Shown: piece by piece, positions 26,469 to 35,999 of the stretch
How the letters are laid out: every line of letters begins with the position of its first letter
How positions within the stretch are numbered: position 1 is the stretch's first letter
Assembly: GCF_023734775.1 (NCBI RefSeq)
Contig: NZ_AP025732.1
Span: 5,020,501-5,084,500, forward strand
DNA length: 64,000 nt
Direction: 5' to 3'
Source of the DNA: Nostoc cf. commune SO-36
GTDB lineage: Bacteria; Cyanobacteriota; Cyanobacteriia; Cyanobacteriales; Nostocaceae
Position numbers and translations under genes: made by a program
Notes under the pieces: generated by a model
Databases searched by the model: none
What the model was told of the DNA's origin: nothing
What the model saw: the letters and a program-made list of their open reading frames with translations, nothing else

Positions 26469-26877
26469 CAAAATAAAAGTAGACTTGAAAATCATTTATC
26501 TTGGTTCATTCTCAAGATATAAGCATTAAAATTTGGTGAAATTGGAGGTGTTAAGTTAACGAGTGTTAATTTTTTGTAAAGATTGAGAAAGACGTAAAAA
26601 TTTACTTTTCGGCGGGCGTAGCACGCCGAAAGAGAGCGCAGCCCGCCGAAAACAAGATGACATGAGAGTTATTATTGAGTTGCACAATTAGCAGCAAGAG
26701 AATATTTCTCTGGTTGGTGACTATGTTTAATTTGTTGTCACTTTGATGAAATAATAATTTCGAACCCTGCTTTTTTAGTATTTTCGCAAAAAACAACAGT
26801 ATTAAAGTAGCCTCTCCTCTAGTTTAACCATGACTTATCTGGACTACGGCTTTTCAGGCTAGGCGTGAGAAGCTAGG
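26469..26877. other. Spacer between the two RHH-like genes
   Basis: 409 bp, AT-rich, bounded by convergent small genes. It contains a short inverted segment CGGCGGGC-gtagcac-GCC...GCCCGCCG at 26611-26652, suggestive of a hairpin or repeat. I see no gene. Confidence 0.4.
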
Positions 26878-27057
26878 TCAAGGCAAGGCTTGAATGAGTT
26901 CCCGAATCACATCCGTTGCTGGTATGCCAGTCTGTTCACAATACTTTTCAAGGTTCTGGGCTTCATCCGATGTCAAGTTTAAGGTAATTCGCTTAAGCGC
27001 CTTTTTTTTACTGGAGGTTGCCAAACGGGGAAATTTAAGTGCGGCAGTTTTATTCAT
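26878..27057 (-). CDS. Small ribbon-helix-helix-like protein, copy B
   Basis: 59 residues from the ATG at 27057 (MNKTAALKFPRLATSSKKK). The core KRITLNLTSDEAQNLEKYCEQTGIPATDVIRELIQALP differs from copy A at only a few positions; the N terminus is longer and basic. An upstream in-frame start at 27105 would add 16 residues not shared with copy A. CopG/Arc-like fold inferred. Stands alone. Confidence 0.65.
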   Translation of the reverse strand: MNKTAALKFPRLATSSKKKALKRITLNLTSDEAQNLEKYCEQTGIPATDVIRELIQALP

Positions 27058-27505
27058 TGATTGATAGGGTAGATATATACAAGCTTTCTTTATCAAGATT
27101 GCCAATTCTTAACTGTCTTTACCAGTGAAAATCAAGATTTTAAGATTGAACTTAAGCTTTACGCGCCAAGTTTATTACTGAAAGCTCAAGGTGTTAAATA
27201 ACTAACGCCATACGTAATGAATCTACCACTACTCAAGTTCAAGAAGCTTTCGGCTGAAGAGCTGAAGAGATGATGTCAACAATGCCTTACAGACCAGATT
27301 GCCTGTTGAGCAGGCGGTTTTGAATTGTCGAGACAAGTGGATTGCCAAAAGTGGTTTTCATTAGTGAATATTTTGGTAATATACCTGTTTTAAATTTTCT
27401 GCAACATAAGATTGTTCGTTTGTTATAACTATCACCTCATGTCTATAGCAACCTAGGAGATAATTTTTTTAATTCAAGATGATTACACGAACAGTGAGTT
27501 AATAC
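27058..27505. other. Intergenic, no gene seen
   Basis: About 450 bp between divergent genes. A few lines of sequence near 27214-27330 look like degraded coding DNA, but I cannot assign a family. It must carry the promoter of the NB-ARC gene. Confidence 0.4.
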
Positions 27506-30500
27506 ATGACTTTACAGAATTGGAGACGCAAGCGTGGCGTTGCACTTACTAACAAGGGTTTACAAAAAATTAAAGAAGCAAAGCATCAGTCAGAAGCAAA
27601 GGAAAATTTTGGAAATAGATACACTCTTGAAGAAATGAGCGCACTCTCTGGCTTATATTCCGCTACTATCTCGAAAGTAATGAATCGGGAAGGAGGAGTT
27701 GATAAACAGACTATTGAAAAGCTTTTCTTAGCTTTTAACTTAAAAATAGAAAAAAGCGACTACTCAAGCTCAAATACCCGTCTATATTGGGGAGAAGCTA
27801 TCTTTAACTCAATTTTTTATGGACGTACAGAAGAACTTAATATCCTAGAAGAATGGATTCTTAATGAACATTGCCAATTGGTAGCGCTATTGGGAATAGG
27901 AGGTATTGGTAAAACGGCGCTGTCTGTAAAATTTGCTCAACAAATTCAGGGTAACTTTGAGTATGTGATTTGGCGATCGCTACGAGAAGCCCCCCCTGCT
28001 AAAATTATTCTCGGTAATCTAATCCAATTTTTATCTGACGAACACGAAACAGAAGGGAACTTACCAGAAAGCTTTAGTGAGAGGGTGTCGCGGCTACTCT
28101 ATTATTTAGAAAATCATCGCTGTTTAATAATCCTTGATAATGTAGAGTCAATTCTCCGCAGTGCTAGCCGCGCCGGAATTTATCGAGAAGGATATGAAGA
28201 ATATGGTGAGCTTTTAAGACGGGTAGGAGAAACAACTCACCAAAGCTGCTTACTGCTGACTAGTCGGGAAAAACCTAGAGAAGTGGCATTGCTAGAAGGA
28301 CAAGCACTGCCTGTTCGCTCTTTACTACTGAATGGTTTAAAGCTTGCAGAAGGGCAACAAATCTTAAAACTCAAGGGGCTATCAGCGGCAGAGGATGAAT
28401 GGAAAGTAATGATTGAACGTTATGCAGGCAATCCATTAGCCTTAAAGATAGTTGCCACAACCGTTCAAGATATCTTTGATGGTAATGTGACTGAGTTTTT
28501 GCAACAAAATACGTCTGTTTTTGGAGATATTCGCGATATTTTAGAGCAGCAGTTTGAGCGCTTGTCAGATATAGAAAAGGAAATAATGTATTGGCTAGCG
28601 ATTAATCGTGAGCCGATTACACTCTCAGAATTGAGAGATGATATTATATCATCAATACCTCAAGCTAAATTACTAGAGGCTGTCGAATCTTTAGGAAGGC
28701 GATCGCTAATCGAGAAGGCTACGCCTACGCTCATTGAAAAAACTAGATCGTCCTTTACGCTCCAGCCTGTAGTGATGGAGTATATGACTAGTAGCTTGAT
28801 AGAAAAGGTTTGTGAAGAGATTGTCACTCAGAATATTGATTTATTTAGATGTCATGCCCTGATGAAGGCGACGGGTAAAGACTATGTTAAAGATACTCAA
28901 CTTCGTCTCATAATCAAACCAGTTATAGATGGATTGCTTAACGTTTTAAGAAGTAAAAGAAATATTGAAAATAAATTAACTCAACTTTTAGTAAAACTCC
29001 GAGAAACATCGCCGTTAGAACCAGGGTATACGGCTGGCAATATTCTGAATCTGCTTTGTTATTTAGAAACAGATTTAACTGGCTATGATTTTTCTTATCT
29101 GACTGTTTGGCAAGCAGATATGAGTAGTATAAATTTGCACAATACAAATTTTGCTCATGCTGATCTAGCTAAGTGTGTTTTTGCTGAAACCCTCGGTGGT
29201 ATTTTTTCGGTAGCCTTTAGCCCCAATGGCAAACTTCTAGCTACGGGCGATACTAATAATGAGATTCGCCTGTACCAGGTTGCAGATGGACAACAGATGC
29301 TCACTTACAGGGGTCACGCTGCTTGGGTTCGATCAGTTGCCTTCAGTCCTAATGGAGATATTATTGCTAGCGGCAGTGACGATCAAACAGTGAGGTTATG
29401 GAATGTTAGCACTGGTCAGTGTGTTGCAAATTTGCAAGGGCATAGTAGTGGTATCCAATCTATCGCCTTCAGTACCAATGGTCACATATTGGCGAGTAGC
29501 AGTGAGGATAAAACTGTGAAGTTTTGGGATATCGATACTGGTCTGTGTTTTAAGACTTTATCGGTAGATGATTATAGTGTATGGTCAATCGCTTTCAGCC
29601 CCGATGGTGACACAGTGGTAACTGGAAACGACAATCACACCCTCAATCTATGGGATATCAACACTGGTCAATGTATTAAAATATTGAAAGGACATACCAA
29701 TAGAGTACATTCCGTTACCTACAGTGCAGATGGTCACATTTTGGCTAGCGCTAGTCATGATCACACAGTAAAGCTATGGAATGTTGATACAGGACAATGC
29801 TATTTAACGCTACAAGGTCATACTGACTCAGTACATTCTGTTACCTTCAGTTTGGATGGACATATTATTGCTAGCGGTAGTGATGATCAAACGGTGAAAG
29901 TCTGGGATGTTGCCACAGGTAAATGTATTAAAACTTTGAGAGGACACAGCAGCAGAATATGGACAGTTGCATTAAGTTTCGACAAAGATAGCTATATTCT
30001 GGCCAGTGGCGGTGATGACCAAAAAGTTATGCTGTGGGATGTCAGTACTGGCCGTTGTATCAGGATTTTTCAGGGTTATTGTGATGGAGTTTGGTCTGTC
30101 GCCTTCAGCCCAAACGGTTATGTGTTGGCTAGTAGTGGGTCTAACAAAATTGTAAGGCTTTGGGATGCTAGCATTGGTACTTGCATTCAAACCTTGCGGG
30201 GACACAATAATCGGGTTACATCAGTTTCTCTTAGCCCAGATGGTCGCATTTTAGCTAGTGGTAGTGAAGACCAAATGGTAAAATTGTGGGATGTCAACAC
30301 TGGTCAATGTTTCACAACCTTAAATGGGCACAGTAACCGTATATTAGCTGTTACCTTCAGTCCAAATGGTCTGATTTTGGCTAGTAGCAGCGACGATCGC
30401 ACAATAAAGTTATGGGATACCAGTACAGGTAAATGCATTAATACCTTGAATAGACAAAGCCATCGGGTCTGGTCTATCGCCTTCAGCCCGGACGGTCAGA

Positions 30501-31081
30501 TCCTAGCTAGCGGTTGTCATGACCAAACAGTAAAGTTGTGGGATGTCAACACTGGTCGATGCCTTCAATCTCTACAAGGACATACTGATTGGCTGTGGTC
30601 AGTCAGTTTTAGTGCTGATGGGCAACTTCTAGCGAGTGGCAGTAGCGATCAAACGGTGAAGTTATGGGATGCGAGAACAGGTAAACACCTTAAAACTCTA
30701 CAAGGTCATACCAGTTCTGTCTACTCAGTCAGCTTTAGTGCGGATGGATGCCTTCTAGCGAGTGGGAGTGGCGACCAAATGGTGAAGTTATGGGATGTCA
30801 GAACTGGACAATGCCTCAAAACTTTTTCAGGGCATACCAAGTGGGTTTGGTCACTTGCCTTCAGTCCCCATGATCAAACCCTGGCTAGTAGTAGCCAAGA
30901 CGATACGATTAGAATATGGGATGTGGAGACTGGAGAGTGTCTAAAAATTTTGAGGAATGATAGGCCCTATCAAGGCATGAACACCACTGGCATTACAGGT
31001 ATAACTGAAGCTCAAAAAGCCTCTCTGAAAGCTTTAGGGGCAGTTATTTATGGAGAAGACAATCCTACAGTTACAAGCTGA
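27506..31081 (+). CDS. HTH-NB-ARC-WD40 STAND protein, 14 WD repeats
   Basis: 1191 residues. An N-terminal HTH-like domain (YTLEEMSALSGLYSATISKVMNREGG, about 40-65) precedes an NB-ARC ATPase with Walker A GIGGIGKTALS near 132, Walker B CLIILDNVES near 209 and LLLTSREKPRE as the sensor strand. A winged-helix/ARC region and a short pentapeptide-like stretch (DLTGYDFSYLTVWQADMSSINL) follow. Residues from about 565 on form 14 WD40 repeats, enough for two seven-bladed propellers. STAND proteins switch on ligand sensing; the HTH points to transcriptional or recruitment output. Target unknown. Open frame throughout. Confidence 0.9.
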   Translation: MTLQNWRRKRGVALTNKGLQKIKEAKHQSEAKENFGNRYTLEEMSALSGLYSATISKVMNREGGVDKQTIEKLFLAFNLKIEKSDYSSSNTRLYWGEAIFNSIFYGRTEELNILEEWILNEHCQLVALLGIGGIGKTALSVKFAQQIQGNFEYVIWRSLREAPPAKIILGNLIQFLSDEHETEGNLPESFSERVSRLLYYLENHRCLIILDNVESILRSASRAGIYREGYEEYGELLRRVGETTHQSCLLLTSREKPREVALLEGQALPVRSLLLNGLKLAEGQQILKLKGLSAAEDEWKVMIERYAGNPLALKIVATTVQDIFDGNVTEFLQQNTSVFGDIRDILEQQFERLSDIEKEIMYWLAINREPITLSELRDDIISSIPQAKLLEAVESLGRRSLIEKATPTLIEKTRSSFTLQPVVMEYMTSSLIEKVCEEIVTQNIDLFRCHALMKATGKDYVKDTQLRLIIKPVIDGLLNVLRSKRNIENKLTQLLVKLRETSPLEPGYTAGNILNLLCYLETDLTGYDFSYLTVWQADMSSINLHNTNFAHADLAKCVFAETLGGIFSVAFSPNGKLLATGDTNNEIRLYQVADGQQMLTYRGHAAWVRSVAFSPNGDIIASGSDDQTVRLWNVSTGQCVANLQGHSSGIQSIAFSTNGHILASSSEDKTVKFWDIDTGLCFKTLSVDDYSVWSIAFSPDGDTVVTGNDNHTLNLWDINTGQCIKILKGHTNRVHSVTYSADGHILASASHDHTVKLWNVDTGQCYLTLQGHTDSVHSVTFSLDGHIIASGSDDQTVKVWDVATGKCIKTLRGHSSRIWTVALSFDKDSYILASGGDDQKVMLWDVSTGRCIRIFQGYCDGVWSVAFSPNGYVLASSGSNKIVRLWDASIGTCIQTLRGHNNRVTSVSLSPDGRILASGSEDQMVKLWDVNTGQCFTTLNGHSNRILAVTFSPNGLILASSSDDRTIKLWDTSTGKCINTLNRQSHRVWSIAFSPDGQILASGCHDQTVKLWDVNTGRCLQSLQGHTDWLWSVSFSADGQLLASGSSDQTVKLWDARTGKHLKTLQGHTSSVYSVSFSADGCLLASGSGDQMVKLWDVRTGQCLKTFSGHTKWVWSLAFSPHDQTLASSSQDDTIRIWDVETGECLKILRNDRPYQGMNTTGITGITEAQKASLKALGAVIYGEDNPTVTS

Positions 31082-31127
31082 AAAAATTTGGATGATTATA
31101 GAAAAAACTAAATCATTTTTTCAAGAC

Positions 31128-31811
31128 TTAGCTTTTGGATATACTCAAGAACTTGTCTCCACTCTTCTGAAATTCATAGGATGCTTGTCTAATTTCTACT
31201 TTATATCCTTGCTTGAGCAGTTGGTTGACAGCTGGGAGCAAAAATGGAGATACCTTCCCAGATGTGTCTAGCAATGGAAAAATGCGTGTCTCTATAGCAA
31301 CGCGACACATTTCTACAATAGAAGCGAGATGGAACTCTTCAGATAGGTGTTCAGAATAAATGAATAAAAAATGAGAGCATAAGGCTAAATCAAATTGCCG
31401 ATCAGCAAATGGTAAAGTAGGCAGTTCACCCATAACATAACGTTTCTCCTGAATTCCTAAAGAAAGGTCTTCAATGAACTCCTGCATTGCGGATCTTCTA
31501 ATGTTTAGTAATTGGTTTGGCGATTGAATATCCTGCCAAACAAAATTATCTGGATTTCCTTGCACCGCATTCATGACTTCACGATTAGCTTCTTGGATGC
31601 GTTGAGCAATCTCAGTTTTACTGAATTTATAAATGGGATCGCAAGAAACAACGTTGCCTCCTCTACGGGTCATCTCAACATTAAAGCTTGCAGGCCCACC
31701 TGCACAATCAATAATTTTCAGTTTGTTATCTTCAAGAGTTAAACCAAACATTTTAGTGTATTCTTCAGCAGAACGCCCCCATATAAGGATTTTCTCAAAC
31801 TTAATCCCCAT
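31128..31811 (-). CDS. Class I SAM-dependent methyltransferase
   Basis: 227 residues. LKIIDCAGGPASFNVEMTRRGGNVVSCDP is the SAM-binding loop, with the usual GxGxG degenerated to CAGGPAS. LPTLPFADRQFDLALCSHFLFIYS is the post-strand-4 segment typical of small-molecule methyltransferases. Same strand as the broken esterase, KASIII-like and ThDP genes upstream, 30 bp from the esterase, so possibly the last gene of that unit. Substrate unknown. Confidence 0.75.
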   Translation of the reverse strand: MGIKFEKILIWGRSAEEYTKMFGLTLEDNKLKIIDCAGGPASFNVEMTRRGGNVVSCDPIYKFSKTEIAQRIQEANREVMNAVQGNPDNFVWQDIQSPNQLLNIRRSAMQEFIEDLSLGIQEKRYVMGELPTLPFADRQFDLALCSHFLFIYSEHLSEEFHLASIVEMCRVAIETRIFPLLDTSGKVSPFLLPAVNQLLKQGYKVEIRQASYEFQKSGDKFLSISKS

Positions 31812-31841
31812 AACTTTTATCCTAAGAGTTACATTATTAAT

Positions 31842-32906
31842 TTAGGACTCTGAACTTTGGCTATCGAGAACTTCTAAAACAGGCAGAAGTAGAATTTTTA
31901 CCCTAACTTGACGCTCATCTTTGTATCTTTCAACCGCGTACCCAACTGCACCTAAAACACCAAGCGCTAACATTCCTAATACAGGAGAAGGTTCGGATAC
32001 AAGTATTGGCTTCACGGCTGAGAAAGCTAATTCTCCAATTAGTTTGTGAGCCGAGGTTGTAGGATGGACTTGATCCCAAAATAAAAACTTATCTGGTTTC
32101 ACAAACAACTGGCTCCTTGGGAACATTAATAGGCACTACCGATAAATTTCCAACACAAGATTCGGTAACATTTGTAAAACCGAATTCTCCTGGAGCCGCG
32201 ATGATTCTATTGAATAAAGAATTAACATCAAGAGGAATAATATTGATATCAGGGCTGAGTTGCTGGCTCAAAAAAGCTGAGATTTGCAGTCAAACTGGAG
32301 TTGTGTACATTAGTATAAGTACTTAGTAAGCTAGAATATTGATTATTGCCGCCTGTAACTGGAAACTTTCCTAAATCTGGTAAGTTAACTACTACAAAGT
32401 TTTTAGCACCAACAGCAGCAAGTGATGTCACTGCCATTGATAAATTGTTGACTGTTTGGGTAGGATTAGGAATAGCATCAAAAAGTAATCTCAAATAATC
32501 ATTCGTACCAGCCCAGTACAACGTAGAGGGCATTAGGTTTTGCAGAAGAATTTGTTAATGTAAAGCTATTAATCTGTATTGCTGCAATCCTGGTAAACTA
32601 GCAATACGCGATATTCTTAGACCCTGTGGTTGCACCACCATAGGCAAAGTTAGTGTTTAGATTCAACTTTAATCCTAAATCGGAGGCGAGATATTCTACC
32701 CAAATTGGCCCATTGGAAAAACGCCCGTTAAAGTAAGTTGGACTTGGAGGAATGATTCCGCCTGTGGCATTGAATACATTGCCTATATCAGAGAGGCTAT
32801 CACCAAACACATAAATCTCATCATTATTCTGCGCTGAAACCTTGAGCGGAACGATGAGAGATAAAATAAAAATTCCCATTGCAAGAATTTGTTTCTTCAC
32901 AGCCAA
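31842..32906 (-). pseudogene. GDSL esterase/lipase with PEP-CTERM-like tail, multiply frameshifted
   Basis: Similarity runs continuously through all three frames: signal peptide (LSLIVPLKVSAQ) and YVFGDSLSDIGN with the nucleophile Ser from 32906; WAGTNDYL, VVNLPDLGKFP and the central part in a second frame below 32533; DVNSLFNRII and ESCVGN in a third below 32271; and FLFWDQVHPTTSAHKLIG with the catalytic Asp-His plus EPSPVLGMLALGVLGAVGYAVERYK (PEP-CTERM-like) below 32126. At least four indels, including more near 32560-32610, are needed. Surely non-functional as given. Confidence 0.8.
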
Positions 32907-32941
32907 CTACTTAGGTAAACTTTAAATTTTAGTAAACACCC

Positions 32942-34090
32942 TTAAAAAGAAAAAGCTTTGCTTCTGTCTCTAGAACTTGTCACCGCTAAGTCAGATTCTA
33001 TTTTATGGATAGGAGCAGAACCTAGCGCTACTTTGCCCCAACGCATCACACTTGCAGAGGCAGCACCTGCTGCACCAAATCCATAAACAAGAACTAAGTC
33101 GTTTTCGCCAATTTTTCCTAACTGTACAGCATGGTACATATTAACTACAGTCAGTACTGGCCCAATGTTTGCATATTGTGAATAGAGGTCGATTGTACGT
33201 TCTGGATTAATACCCAGTACGCTAGTACAAAAGCGTGCGAACCAAGCCGTAGGTGTGTTGAAAATAAAAAAGTCTATTTGCTCAAGGGTCACACCTGCTG
33301 CATTAATAGCGCCTTCACAACAAGTGCGGAGAAACTCTACAGCCGTTTCGCGAGTTAATCTGTTTGCATCCTTGCTGACCTGCATACGAACCTGCAAGTT
33401 GCCGTGTATATCTTTGACGATTGCAGGGTAAATTAGATCGCACAGCGCACCAGCATGAACAGTCTTAATACCAAGAATACCCTGATTTGATTCAAGTTTA
33501 CTTACCACAAAAGCTCCAGCACCATCGCTAAGAAACCATGAGGCGGTATCATGTTCGGGGACAAAGTGAGAGTAAGAACATGAAATAACTACTAGTACCT
33601 TGTGATACTGTTCTGCCGAAACCAAAGCATAAGCAGTCTGCAACGCGATTAGAGTGCTACCACAGCTTGCATCAATATTCCAAGCCGCACCCTGGAAACC
33701 TAGTTCACGCGCCAGAAAGGCAGCATCACCAAATCCGATTTGTTCAGGCCAGACCGAGGCAACAAGCATCAGATCGACATCTTCCAAAGAAAGCTTTGCA
33801 GCCGCAAGGGTATCTTTTACTGCGCGGCACTGTAGCATCAGTGGTGACTCTTTTGTACTGAGTACCCATCGTTGGACAGTCCCCCGAAAGGGATCTGATA
33901 AATAGGGCACCATCTCTAAGTCAAACTCATTTCTAGGGATGGAGCCATCTAGAGAGAACCATTTTCCTAAACTTTTTTGCTCTGCTTGAGCAACCAATTC
34001 GGGGTATTTTTCTCTGTAGTAATCGTTGTTATGTCTAATGCTGGGTAAACTCACCGCCAGTGAGCGAATACCTACTGCGTGTTGTGCCAT
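32942..34090 (-). CDS. KASIII-like acyltransferase/ketosynthase without catalytic His
   Basis: About 382 residues from the ATG at 34090 (MAQHAVGIRS). Thiolase fold of the FabH family, with the active Cys in NIDASCGSTL (C143) and the conserved Asn in SQYANIGP (N308). Where FabH has the catalytic His (PHQAN), this protein has FNTPTAW, so decarboxylative condensation is unlikely. Similar KASIII-like proteins in natural-product pathways act as acyltransferases. The gene begins 26 bp after the ThDP-enzyme gene on the same strand, implying an operon. Substrates unknown. Confidence 0.8.
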   Translation of the reverse strand: MAQHAVGIRSLAVSLPSIRHNNDYYREKYPELVAQAEQKSLGKWFSLDGSIPRNEFDLEMVPYLSDPFRGTVQRWVLSTKESPLMLQCRAVKDTLAAAKLSLEDVDLMLVASVWPEQIGFGDAAFLARELGFQGAAWNIDASCGSTLIALQTAYALVSAEQYHKVLVVISCSYSHFVPEHDTASWFLSDGAGAFVVSKLESNQGILGIKTVHAGALCDLIYPAIVKDIHGNLQVRMQVSKDANRLTRETAVEFLRTCCEGAINAAGVTLEQIDFFIFNTPTAWFARFCTSVLGINPERTIDLYSQYANIGPVLTVVNMYHAVQLGKIGENDLVLVYGFGAAGAASASVMRWGKVALGSAPIHKIESDLAVTSSRDRSKAFSF

Positions 34091-34116
34091 AAATAACTTT
34101 TTATATTCTCGGTAAG

Positions 34117-35880
34117 TTAACAGTAATAATTTGTACTGTTCTGGGTAATTAAATTCCAAATACGACTTTCAATTGGCGCAGGCTGAGTAGAGTCAATGAC
34201 CACATCAATCACGAACGGAGCGATCGCCACCATTGCTTTTTCTAGAGCAGCCTCGATGTCAGTCTCTCTCTCGACACGGATACCATCGGCTCCCATCCCG
34301 CAAGCAATATTGACAAAGTTGGTCTGTGGAATTTCTGCATCTACACCTTGGAAGCCCAACATTGCCATCCCCCGATCGCACATATTGTAGTGTCCGTCAT
34401 TAAGTACTATCCAGACAACTGGAATTTGGTACTTCACAGCTGTGCTGATCTCATTATTCATCAGCATGGCACCGTCACCAACAATGGCGATCGCTTTACC
34501 ACCACGAGCTAGTGCCGCACCGACAACGCCAGTAGTAATATGCCCCATAGACGCGAAACCGCTACAGTTTCGGTAACGATGTGGCTTGGCAAACCGCAGC
34601 ATATAATTTCCCCAAGCAGAGGAACTGCTGGCCTCGGTCATCACCAATACATCACTTCCCTCAACAATTAGTCTTTGAATAGCATCCATAAGCACTACGG
34701 GACGAACTTTCCCGTGTGTACGTGGATTGATTATACTGTGTTCAGGTCTAAGTAGCATCGGTTTTGTCAACTCAACAGAATGCTGCGAAAAGTGTTTCAA
34801 CAGACCCTTTACAAACACTTTGATGTCAGACGGGATGGCAAAAGTTTCAGCAGATGGATATGCAGTTCCTGGAACTTCTGGGTCGATGTCAACGTGTAAA
34901 AAGCCTCGCAAGGGTACCATTATGGGGAGCAGGAATGATGTGCGTTCGCCTAAGCGTGTTCCCAGAACTAAAGTGCGTAAGGGTCGGTAGTCCTGCATAT
35001 ACCTAAAAACTGACTCATGCCCACCGAAGCCGGTGACACCGATAAACTGAGGATGATCTTCAGGAAAAATACCTTTAGCCCGTGGTGAACACATCACCGC
35101 AGCCCCTGTTCTCTCGGCAAGCTGACGAATTTCTTTTGCAGCACCCCGTGCCCCGAAACCGACCCAGATGACAAAGGGCCCCTCAGACAGTAACCGGACA
35201 CATTCTGCGATTGTTTCTTCAGTTGCTGTTGCCAGACTCTGAGACAGAGTGACTCGTGGCAACAAAGTTTTTAGTGAACTTGTCTGGATATTTGTGGGAA
35301 TACTTATATGAGCTACGAACCCTCCTGGTTGTTCTAGCCCAAGAACAAGCCTTCGAGAAACCTCTGTGAGTTCATCACTGGATTCGAGAGTAGTTGCATA
35401 ATGGAATATTTGCCCGGAAGTAAAAATACCTGTGCTAGGCATAGTGTAAGTGCTAGTTTCTTGGCAAGCCCAACGTCCCCTTTGTGGTGCTGATGTTGAA
35501 GCTGACACCAGAATCACCTTAGCACCCTCCCAACGGGCAGCTAATAGCCCTGTTAAAGCGTTAGTGATCCCTGGCCCTGTGGTAGTGAATATCACAACTG
35601 GGCGATCGCTAGCAAAATGCGCCTCAATGGCTGCAAAAGCTGCTCCGGCTTCATGCCGAAAATGCAGCACCTGGATGGGACTTTGATGTAATGCAGCCCA
35701 CACTGGCGCGATCGCGCCTCCCGAAACACCGAAGGCATATTGCACTCCCATATCTTTCAGGATTTTTACCACTGCCTCTGCTACCGAAAAAGTTACGGAT
35801 AACTTGCTATCAAATAGCTGTTTAGTTGAGTTTAATGGTTCAGTGGTATTGGCTTGTGTATCCTGAAATTGAATATCCAT
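34117..35880 (-). CDS. ThDP-dependent carboligase/decarboxylase-like enzyme
   Basis: 587 residues from the ATG at 35880 (MDIQFQDTQ); an upstream in-frame start at 35931 adds 17 unlikely residues. Acetolactate-synthase-like three-domain architecture: Pyr domain with the activating Glu in HFRHEAGAAFAA, central domain with VIWVGFGARGAA and LVLGTRLGERTSF, and PP domain with the ThDP motif GDGAMLMNNEISTAVKYQIPVVWIVLNDG. It is probably a C-C ligase or 2-oxoacid decarboxylase; pairing with a KASIII-like gene suggests secondary metabolism rather than valine biosynthesis. Intact. Confidence 0.85.
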   Translation of the reverse strand: MDIQFQDTQANTTEPLNSTKQLFDSKLSVTFSVAEAVVKILKDMGVQYAFGVSGGAIAPVWAALHQSPIQVLHFRHEAGAAFAAIEAHFASDRPVVIFTTTGPGITNALTGLLAARWEGAKVILVSASTSAPQRGRWACQETSTYTMPSTGIFTSGQIFHYATTLESSDELTEVSRRLVLGLEQPGGFVAHISIPTNIQTSSLKTLLPRVTLSQSLATATEETIAECVRLLSEGPFVIWVGFGARGAAKEIRQLAERTGAAVMCSPRAKGIFPEDHPQFIGVTGFGGHESVFRYMQDYRPLRTLVLGTRLGERTSFLLPIMVPLRGFLHVDIDPEVPGTAYPSAETFAIPSDIKVFVKGLLKHFSQHSVELTKPMLLRPEHSIINPRTHGKVRPVVLMDAIQRLIVEGSDVLVMTEASSSSAWGNYMLRFAKPHRYRNCSGFASMGHITTGVVGAALARGGKAIAIVGDGAMLMNNEISTAVKYQIPVVWIVLNDGHYNMCDRGMAMLGFQGVDAEIPQTNFVNIACGMGADGIRVERETDIEAALEKAMVAIAPFVIDVVIDSTQPAPIESRIWNLITQNSTNYYC

Positions 35881-35999
35881 AGAAACTATACTTAGGAATA
35901 ATTGCCCCTGGGGAGTAATATTATCCCACACACTAAACCTAGTAATATCGTAATATCAATGTAATATCAATTTTTTTGGATAACGCCTACAAAAAAGTG

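Noticed and set aside
34117..35880. scyA (scytonemin biosynthesis)
   Set aside because: Same ThDP superfamily, but no scytonemin neighbours (scyB, scyC, tyrosine/tryptophan genes) are present and I cannot match the sequence specifically.
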